Positions 55,959 to 64,000 of a stretch of DNA of 64,000 nt are shown in pieces; within the stretch, counting starts at the first letter, position 1, and every line of letters begins with the position of its first letter. The notes under the pieces are model-generated. The model searched no databases, was not told the DNA's origin, and saw nothing but the letters and a program-made list of their open reading frames with translations. The stretch comes from Cycas panzhihuaensis (lineage: Eukaryota > Cycadophyta): positions 232,569,741 through 232,633,740 of the forward strand of contig CM041465.1 of assembly GCA_023213395.1 (NCBI GenBank). The letters are read 5' to 3'. Position numbers and translations under genes: made by a program.

Positions 55959-57685
55959 TGTAAAAATGGGGATTTAATTTGTAGTTTGAAATTATTGACG
56001 AAGACTAGAATTATCCTTACTGATATACCTCCCATAAAGGAAAATTTCTCTAAATCCCAATCTAGCATGCATCTTAGTGAATTGATTTTCAGTTAGTGCC
56101 TTGGTGAACATGTCGTCCAACTACTTTTCACTGGGATGGTACTCGACCTGCAACTTCCCTACTTTGATTTGTTCAGAAATGTAGTGGTGCTAAATTTCAA
56201 TTTGCTTCGTATGTGTGAAATTTTGATTCTTCAACAACCTAATAGTGCTTTGGTTATTGACTAAACTAACTAGGGTATTACAAGGTATACCAAAAGTATA
56301 TGTAAGTCCCTACAACCATATAGCTTCTCTTGCATCAACTATGAATCCCTAGTACTCTACCTCTATATAAGGTAGTATAACTATCCATTGTTTTTTTGAC
56401 TTCCACGATACAGGTCCATTACCAATGCTGAAGAAATATCTAACAATGGATTTATGATCATTGGAGTCTCTCCCCAATCAATATCATTGTAGGCACTCAA
56501 TTTCACCTCTTCGCCATGGAGTTATTCTAGAACAAGATTAAGAGTTCCTTTCAAATATCTCAGAATTTGCTTCGCAATAACCCAATGTGGCTTCTGTGAA
56601 TTTTGCATATAACTAGAGACTAATCTAATAGCATAAACAATATCTAGTCTAGTATAAGTTAAGTAAATGAGAACCTGTATTAACTATGTGTATAATGTCA
56701 AGTTTACAACAAGATTCTTCATATCTTTCAGAGGTTTTATGCCCTTAGCACATGGTGTGGAAATAGATGTGTAGTTCTACATTTTAAACTTCACAAGTAA
56801 GTTCATTGCATGTTTCACTTGTGATGCCATGATTCAATCCTCCAATTGTTGTACTTTGATGCCCAAGAAGCAACTCATCATACCTAAATCTATCATTTCA
56901 TAGGTCTTTTGCTAGTTGGATTTAACATCCATAATTCCCTTATGATAATTGCTTGTTAAGATGAGATCATCAATGTACAACATGATCACCACAATGAAAT
57001 TTGCAGTCCCCTTGATATACAAATTCGGTTCTAGATCTATAGTGACAAATCCTTCCTGCTTTAGGTGAGCATTGATCTTTACATACCATGCCCTTGGCGC
57101 TCGCTTAAGTCCATAGAGAGATTTCTTTAATGGGCACACAAATTGTTCTTGTCCTTCCTTAAATAAACCCTAGATGTTGTACCATATAAATTTCTTCCTT
57201 TTGGTCTCCATTTAAAAATGTAGATTTTACATCCATTTGATGTATCTCCCATTTGTATTTGGCTGCAAGTGAAAAGATCAATTGGACTACTGTCATCTTC
57301 AGGATTGGTGCAATTGTCTCATCATAATTAATTCCTTCCTTTTGTTTAAATCCTTGTATAACAAGTTGAGGTTTGTACTTTTCCATCTCACCATTAGGAT
57401 GGAACTTTGTCTTGTATACCCACTTGCATTGAATGAAATTCTTCTTTGGAGGTAATGGGACTAAATCCCATGTCTCATTCTTGATATGAGAATCATATTC
57501 TTCCTCCATCATAGATGTCCACTTTGGATTCTCTTTTGCTTTAGGGTAAGAATCAGAATCACGAGAGTCCATGGTGTTAACCATTATAGCTTGACTGGCA
57601 TGTTGACCCTTTGTCTTTTGTCCTTCTATTAGATGGTGTAGTGTCGTACTTGACTCTTCATTCGTCTTTTTGGCCCACATTGTTA
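55959..57685 (-). pseudogene. Cop-F reverse transcriptase and RNase H
   Basis: The minus strand is open at 57680-57159: NPKWTSMMEEEYDSHIKNET, WVYKTKFHPNGEMEKYKPQL, QMDVKSTFLNGDQKEEIYM. After one stop it continues at 57139-56912 with LKKSLYGLKRAPRAWYVKI and the active-site box YIDD in MLYIDDLILTS. RNase H is more decayed but shows YLTYTRLDI, LRYLKGTLN and SAYNDIDWGETP. Confidence 0.88.
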
Positions 57686-58003
57686 TTGAGGCACTTAATG
57701 TCTGACTTACCTCTTCATGTGATGTCTCTTCATTATCTACATTACTTGGTCCATCTTTCCTCTATGCAACATGCTCCTCAATTGGTTGAATTGGGTTTGC
57801 ATTCTTAGAAAGGGACTCTTGCACGGTCGACCCTAATAGAAATGGTGGTAAAGGCGGATAAAAGACTTCTTTAGACAACACTCGGTCAACATGATAAGCC
57901 AACGACTCAACAAATTTTGCATCTTGACTAACATGAAGTTTCTTCCCCACTATATCCAACAGTGTGTAATCTTTACTTGTATCACTATACCTAATGAAGA
58001 TAA
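57686..58003 (-). pseudogene. Cop-F integrase C-terminal part
   Basis: Minus strand: FIRYSDTSKDYTLLD continuing to GKKLHVSQDAKFVESLAYHV (57959-57762), the copia integrase tail. It is separated from the core by the solo LTR at 58004-58905. Confidence 0.82.
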
Positions 58004-58905
58004 TGTTGACTTAAAGATTCACTACACTTGTGAAAATTGACACTGTTCAAGGGATCACTGGTTGTTGGTCTAGCTTAAGATACAATCAACATGCTTATTT
58101 TCCCATTAACTATCATTAAGGTTCTCATGCACACAATGTTATCACATATTCATCCTTAATTCATCATAATATCATCATAAATTCTAGACAGCAATATACC
58201 AATCAACATATATTCCATTATATAATCATTATGGCGCGCATCAGACATAATATTCCACGTAACTCTTCACTTTATCAAACAGGGCTAATGCATTCAGTTC
58301 TGTAACGTATTCTGCATACGTTCCAACTGTATATACAAGATTCTGTCACATGTATTCCAAAATGGAATGTATCACGGAATGCATTTGCTTAATCCCTAAT
58401 CTGTGTTGCCCTCCTTGGTACTTTAGCTATTGTACTACCTCATGGATTGAATACTTGGCTCTCACTGTTGGAATGATCTTCAAAGTATCATTAAATATGT
58501 CCTTTTGGTGCCTCTTGAGTGAAGGGTTATGACTCAAAAGTCATAACTGTACCTTTCTGTCACTAAGGTACCCTTTCACTTAAACACATGATTTAGTCTC
58601 CTTAATGGTGTCTTTTTTGTTCGTATGTCCGTATGTATGTCCGTCTGGGCTGACGTCATTGCATCTGGGTGCCTTTGGGTTAGATTTGTTCATGCATACC
58701 TTTTTGTCTGCTAGCGTACTTGAAATGGTACGCACACTGTGTTGCATACCCAAAAAGGTACATACCTATCATATGTACCTAGATTGTACTTTTTTGCCTT
58801 TTTTCACTATACGTACCTCCGTACGGTTTGTACCTGCATTCTACTGGTCAATACAAGCTTGCATTTTGTCTTCCTCTAGTCTATGTGCCAAAATATGCCC
58901 CAATA
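58004..58905 (-). repeat. Solo LTR of the tRNA-Glu family (LTR-G copy 2)
   Basis: 902 bp, similar over its length and in orientation to 770-1647. It has no body or primer site. It is flanked by GATAA (57999-58003) and GATAT (58906-58910), a target duplication with one change, and the Cop-F integrase frame (KYI/FIRYSDTS) is restored by removing the LTR and one 5-bp copy. Formed by recombination between the two LTRs of a former full element. Its start is TA instead of TG. Confidence 0.93.
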
Positions 58906-59440
58906 GATATACTTCTCATTATTGCAATCCAACTTCTTTCATTTTTTGTCAGGGATGTGTGTACATGCTATTCACCCAAAAACTTTTGAATGGTCAATTG
59001 TAGGCTTCTGATTAGTCCATTTCTCCTTAGTGTTCATGCAACAAATTGCTAAAGTTGTTACTTGGTTGAAAATATACATAGCAGTTCCAACAACTTTTGC
59101 ATAGATCATTGGTGGCAAGTTATGTTTATGCACCATGCACCTTGCCATCTCCATCATGGTATACAATTTTTCCTCTTAATGACACTATTTTGTTATGGGT
59201 GTATGGGACTATGAATTGTTGCTTTATACCATGATTAAGACAGGATTGATTAAAGCCATTATTACTGTATTCCTTGCCATTATCACTCTTCAAAATTTTA
59301 TTTTTCTTATCACTTTCATTTTTGACTTGAGCTTTCCATTCTCGAAAGCGATCAAACAATTCAAACATATTCTTGAGAAAATACATACAGGCCTTTTCGT
59401 TGTAATCATCTACAAACACCAACATATATCAAGGGTTTGA
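58906..59440 (-). pseudogene. Cop-F integrase core
   Basis: Open at 59425-59126: MLVFVDDYNEKACMYFLKNM and KILKSDNGKEYSNNGF (second catalytic Asp). It continues at 59166-58972 with MEMARCMVHKHNLPPMIYAK, then HIPDKK and KLDCNNEKYI up to the solo LTR. The catalytic Glu region lies at a frame change near 59160. Confidence 0.85.
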
Positions 59441-60060
59441 TAATGGCCTCATCGAATTGGAATGTACAATCTTCAACTTTTCCATAGCTCTCTAGGCACA
59501 ATTTTGAGTGAAAGGATATTTGCGATGCTTCTTGTACATACCCTCTTCACAAACGTTAACTGAACACAAAACATTTCACAGATCTTCCACCATATTTAGT
59601 TTGTTCAGCAGTGACATGCTTTTAAAATTATGTTGACCCAACCATTTGTGCCATGACATACTCTTATCATTTATGCCAGCAATAAAGGCATATGATTTAT
59701 TTTGTTTTTGAAACATTTCAAATACCCATAAATCGTCTTTCACCTTCCTAGTAGCGATGGCAAAATTTTTTTGCTTTGGATCTTTAATCATGCATCTATC
59801 TTTATAGAGCTTAATCTTCATACCTTGTTTACAAATTTCTCTAGTTAATAGAAGATTTTGGTACATCTCAGGTGCATAATACGCCTTATCAAAGTGTCCA
59901 CTTGCAACATAAACTCTTTCAATGCCTTTAATAAGAATAGCTCTAGCATCCCCGAGAATGATCTTTGCATTACATGAATTTGAATCCCATGCAGTAAAGT
60001 TCTCCTTATATGCCTTTGCGCACCTAAGTTAAGGATCCAAGAGCCCATCTATTTTGTTGG
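59441..60060 (-). pseudogene. Cop-F protease and GAG-pre-integrase
   Basis: The protease region at 60048-59845 has SWILNLGAQRHI where W-DSGA-H is expected, so both Asp and Ser are lost. The pre-integrase region 59866-59576 contains MSWHKWLGQHNFKSMSLLNK. Confidence 0.82.
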
Positions 60061-60930
60061 TACATTAGGTGAAATCAAGACTTATGTACAATGAGCAATT
60101 ATGCCTTTTCGTTTTTCTTCTTGATATGCTTTCTGTTGGTCTTTCTTCTTGATCCCATAACTCTTTTCCTTGTGGCCATCCTTCATGCAATAATTACACT
60201 TTCCAACAAATCTCTTCTTCTTCTTCTTTTCTCTAGATGTTTCTCTAGTCTTTTGTGGATTTCTTTCCCCCTAATCACCATGTTTCCTTTGCGTCTTAAT
60301 GACTAAGGCATGATTGGATTTAGAAATCCCAAGTATGCCATGGTGTTTCAACTTGGCATCTTCGGGTAGAATCAGATTTTTCAACGATTCAAGTGTTTCA
60401 TCTTCCATAACTTCATCTTTGGCATAGATAGTCTAAAAGATACTAAATGTGGTTGGTAATTTCGACATAATTATTGGGAAGAGCAGCTCCTTATCAATTG
60501 AATCTTCCTTTATCTCTTCCAACTTGTTATTCAAGTTTGTTGTTTTGTACAAGTAGGCACTTATGTTGTTCTCGTTCTCGATGACAACATTCAACAACTC
60601 CATCATCAACCTAACTTGATTTGATTTCATTTCTTTAAACGTCTCACTTAATCTCATCTAGATCTCATGCGACGTCTGCAAGTGGTGAACAAGTGCCCTT
60701 TGATTCGAAGCCAATGATAGCTTCAACAACCCGATGATAGTGAATTATTGCTCCTTAATTTTATCTTTTTCCTTTGCATCTGTGGATATGATTGTAATCT
60801 ATTCCTTGGTAATTTTCCACAACTGATTTACCATTAAAACAAGCTCCATATTCGTCTTCCATTCACTTAAGTTATTGCAATTAAAAGTCACTTGTGGCAA
60901 TTTTTCCATCATGAATATGACAGGAAAAAC
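60061..60930 (-). pseudogene. Cop-F gag with zinc knuckle
   Basis: The minus strand starts near 60912 with MEKLPQVTFNCNNLSEWKTN, continues at 60657-60433 with MRLSETFKEMKSNQVRLMME and IMSKLPTTFSIF, and ends in a basic tract plus the knuckle CNYCMKDGHKEKSY (about 60200-60158), whose last Cys is Tyr. Confidence 0.85.
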
Positions 60931-62144
60931 ACAAGTCCATGGCAACCAACGATCTACTAGACAACAGGAAAATAACTTGGCAACACTATTATACACTTGC
61001 ACCCAATTTTACAACCTCTAAATGACACAACCTTTGTTTGCCAAAAATATTGTTTCGACAAGAAGATTTTCAAACCTACATGCTCGAAAACTTGTAAATG
61101 GCATAGCCTCTGTTTGCCAAATATATCACTTCAACAACAAGATTTTCAAGCCTACGTGCTCCACATGTTTTGATACAAATTTTTGCAGGCTGCGATACAA
61201 ATTTAGTGCACCTTACACTCCAATTTGCAAAAATATCCCTCAAAAGATGATTTTTAACTAGTAGAACACATAAATGGTTGTGCCCAACGACATCTAGATG
61301 ATAAATCTAATGAAAAGTTGACAAACTCTTTGCTTGAAATGGCAATGTTTAGTAATAGACAATCAAGTTCTCCTACAATGGTCTCTCCCCTTTCAAAAAA
61401 TTGAATTTAAAAGAGAGAATATGGCTTTCTAAAAGGGTGGTTCCAATATAGATGCCCGCGTGACTTTTTCACTTATGTAGCCCTTAAAAACATGTGGGCA
61501 ATGGCTTATAACATATTTTTTGTATATTTTAAGGTTTTAAAACCTTAGAATATGTGTATAAAATGTTGGACACCAAATTTTAATTGATGCACCTTCATTT
61601 TCAAAAGATGCACCTCCATGGGTGATGTCCATGGCAAACACTCATGCCACAATGTTAAACACTCTTGTACGACACCAAAAAGAGAACATCACCAATTTTG
61701 CACTTGGAAGACGAGAAATCAAGAAAGAAAAGAGGGCGCGGGCTTGAGACTTTGTCTACAAATTTCTCTTTGAATTCTCATTCAAACTCTTCAAAATCGG
61801 TCTTAATATCTTCATTATGACCAGAATTTTCTTTTAAGTACAAGTTTGTTGCATTAAATTCTATATTTTTTTCAAAATGAGCAAAAACCACTTTCAAACC
61901 CTAGTCGCCCATATCTATTTCAAAGTGTCTTTCTCGAAAATTAAACCTCTGATAAAAAAACTAGCTGCAGATCTAGATAGGCAATTAAAAAACCTTTAAT
62001 TTGAGACCAATTACATTTTTTGACTGTATAATTCTGTATAGTCGTACATTTGTACATAATTGTACTTTTAGACAAAAAGTAAGTTTTTTTTTTTAGAAAT
62101 TCTTTTTTCTCTTCTAAATTTTAGATTTTTGAGCTGTATACATA
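60931..62144 (-). other. Cop-F leader; contains a 76-bp tandem duplication
   Basis: No primer site or 5' LTR was identified. Two diverged copies of a 76-bp unit lie at about 61031-61106 and 61107-61170, marked by CTTTGTTTGCC/CTCTGTTTGCC and GATTTTCAA. The rest is AT-rich with no gene. Confidence 0.5.
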
Positions 62145-62298
62145 CATATATATATATATATATATATGAAAAAGAAAAAAAAGGAGAGCCATAAATCTTT
62201 CATTAGCTGATGTACTTGATTGAAATTTTTCCTTGTACAATGAGTATATTGCCATAAGCCCTCTCCTTAGGCAAGCGTATTCCGTATAATTCTTCATT

Positions 62299-62342
<44 letters not shown>

Positions 62343-62558
62343 AAGAAAGAAAGAAAAGGAGAGCCATAAATCTTTCATTAGCAGATGTATTTGATTGAAT
62401 TTTTTCCTTGTATAATGAGCATATTGCCATAAGCCCTCTCCCTATGCAAGCGTATCCCATACAATTCGTCATTAGTAGGTATACTTTGGTTTGAAATTTT
62501 TTGTACAACGGACATATTTCCATAAGTCCTCTCTATAGGTAGGCGTATGCTGCACAAA
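62145..62558. repeat. Tandem repeat of a ~175-bp unit with TA microsatellites
   Basis: TA tracts at 62145-62167 and 62301-62335 each precede a unit beginning GGAGAGCCATAAATCTTTCA (62183 and 62358). A third, shorter copy without TA tract starts near 62469. The overlapping minus-strand ORFs come from the repetition and are not genes. Confidence 0.9.
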
Positions 62559-62559
62559 T

Positions 62560-63170
62560 ATCATGTCTCAAGATCAAGAGGAGCTTGTGAACAATGACAA
62601 AAGGCTCAAGCTTTTCAACCAAATTTGGTCAACAACATGATGGCCATGTTTCAACAAATTCTGCAGCAACAGGCCATTCCAATAATAGTTCTAATTTAGA
62701 CACCTTCTTTCAAATTATATGCAAAAATCAATATACCACTTTTTGAAGGCATAATGTATGCAAACAAATTAGATGTGTGGCTTTGAAGTCTTTAAGCTTA
62801 TTTCAAGATACAACAATTCATTGAAGCATAAAAAATTATGGTTGTTGAAGTTTATATGGCAGAACAAGCTTTAACTTGGTGGCAAGCTCTCTCTCGCAAT
62901 CAACCTCCTATCACATGGGTTGATTTTAAAAATATGATACGTTGTTAGTTGTATCCTTTGGGATATCTTGATGAACTCACTACATGTTGACTTCATCTTC
63001 GACAGGTCTTTAGACAATTTGTTCAGCAATACATGGACGAGTTTGTCAAACTTTCTATTTGGTTAGAGGTCTCTGACCCTGATCATATTCTTAAGTTGAA
63101 ATTTGTTTAATGTAAATACAAGGACCTATGGTCCTATGGGTCTGATGACTCATAATAAATGCAAATCCTC
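62560..63170 (+). pseudogene. G2: Ty3/gypsy gag fragment
   Basis: After a Gln-rich start, the plus strand encodes a broken Retrotrans_gag domain: NIPLFEGIMYANKLDVWL, VVEVYMAEQALTWWQALSRN, ITWVDFKNMI, LRQVFRQFVQQYMDEFVKL. Four or more stops. It resembles G1 gag in plan but is on the other strand. It ends just before the truncated LTR at 63215. Confidence 0.8.
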
Positions 63171-63214
63171 CCACTCCATGTAATTAATCTACTAAGCATG
63201 ACCTCCAAAATAAG

Positions 63215-63919
63215 GTGGGTACTCTAGCAGACAGCAAGGTACATATGGACAAATCTGATCCAAAGGCATCCAGAAATGATAACGTCAGCCCAAAAGAACA
63301 TGTACAGACGTACGGATCAGAAAAGACACCATTAAGGAGACTTAATCAAGTGTTAAAGTGAAAGGGTACCTTGGTGACAAAAAGGTATGGTTATGACTTT
63401 GGGTCATAACCTTTCAACTAAAAGGCATCAAAGGGACATATTTAATGATGCTTTGAGGACCATTCTAGTGTGAGAGCCGAGTGATTCAATCCTATGGTAT
63501 ACTCTCGAGGGTGAGAGCCAAGTATTCAGACACTCAATGGTACGGAAGCCAGTACGTATGACAACAGCCTAAAGCAGTGTATGATGTTGTGTATCGTCTA
63601 GGTACGCATGTGACAGTAACAATGTATGTGGCTAGAATGCATAGGGAATGCATTCCAACACCTTGTATACAAAGACTTATTGCTTAATAAAAAAAGAGTT
63701 ACGTGGAAATGTTGATTCTATGTGTTTTATGAAGATTGGATGTTGAATATGTCGATTCTTTGTATTCGTGTGTAAACTGTGACATGATTATGTGGAATTG
63801 TTAATAAATCTGTGTGATCTATGTGGATGAATATGTTGACTGTATCCTAGACTAGACTACCTGTGTTACCTTGATAAGTGTACCCTTCCCACAAGTGTAG
63901 TGGGAAACCAAAGTCAACA
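63215..63919 (+). repeat. Truncated LTR of the tRNA-Glu family (LTR-G copy 3)
   Basis: Matches 770-1463 in reverse complement, so it lacks about the first 180 bp of the LTR. The right end, GTCAACA at 63919, is complete, but no primer site follows. It lies in opposite orientation to the other two copies. Exact left limit uncertain by about 15 bp. Confidence 0.88.
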
Positions 63920-64000
63920 ACTTTATGCTCTAATATGCATTTTTGCAACACCCCATCTGGACCCAACTTGTATAACATTCATTGTACCAATTGAAACGAA
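63920..64000. other. Unassigned end of window
   Basis: 81 bp with no recognisable feature; it is not the primer site or leader expected after a 5' LTR. Confidence 0.5.

Noticed and set aside
62121-62523. Minus-strand ORFs with Ile-Tyr runs
   Set aside because: They come from TA microsatellites and the tandem unit; composition and repetition explain them.

Overview
This window looks like repeat-dominated nuclear DNA of a large plant genome. It is AT-rich, and almost every recognisable coding stretch belongs to LTR retrotransposons (Ty1/copia and Ty3/gypsy gag, protease, integrase, reverse transcriptase, RNase H) or to plant L1-type LINEs, nearly all broken by stops and frameshifts. Most LTR elements have primer sites for initiator-Met tRNA; one family has a site matching tRNA-Glu. 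I see no rRNA, tRNA, CRISPR or prokaryotic feature. The only good candidate for a host gene is one exon (53281-53665) resembling the N-terminal region of plant SEN1/senataxin-like helicases, followed by a decayed next exon. The species cannot be named from the sequence.

Layout, left to right (element labels are ad hoc). 1-1647: edge of a minus-strand element with a tRNA-Glu primer site, an 878-bp LTR and an open gag-like ORF running off the window. 4688-4909: an LTR of non-autonomous family A. 4910-5720 plus 13785-14764: minus-strand copia element Cop-B, split by complete copia element Cop-1 (5721-13784, target duplication CTCTA). 15590-19845: decayed copia Cop-C. 19846-22669: antisense LINE remnant (LINE-1). 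22670-25896: 5' part of copia Cop-D, fused at 25896/25897 to a 5'-truncated relative of Cop-1 (Cop-2, to 30867). 30868-34696: antisense gypsy element G1. 34697-37856 and 49985-52151: minus-strand copia Cop-E, split by LINE-2 (37857 to about 49984). LINE-2 is itself split by a very young family-A gag-only element (38327-40227, target duplication ATAAT) and by a composite insertion (42071-44498, target duplication CATAC) made of a 325-bp TRIM-like element abutting a second gag-only element, family B. 52152-55622: the helicase exon in otherwise unassigned DNA. 55623 to about 60930: minus-strand copia Cop-F, with a solo LTR of the tRNA-Glu family inserted in its integrase. 62145-62558: tandem repeats with TA microsatellites. 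62560-63170: gypsy gag remnant. 63215-63919: truncated third LTR of the tRNA-Glu family, in opposite orientation.

Nesting order can be read from target duplications and from reading frames that rejoin when the insertion is removed: Cop-1 into Cop-B gag, LINE-2 into Cop-E gag, the composite into the LINE-2 RNase H region, and the solo LTR into Cop-F integrase. The two elements that carry only a gag-like ORF could move only with proteins supplied in trans. They share a ~200-nt leader just downstream of their primer sites although their LTRs and proteins differ, which suggests a shared packaging or translation signal.

The most interesting signals are (i) the gag-only elements with their shared leader, (ii) the tRNA-Glu family, whose LTRs also carry conserved matches complementary to the tRNA-Glu anticodon arm, (iii) the composite insertion under one target duplication, and (iv) a 90-bp tandem duplication in the Cop-2 LTR that doubles its TATA region.
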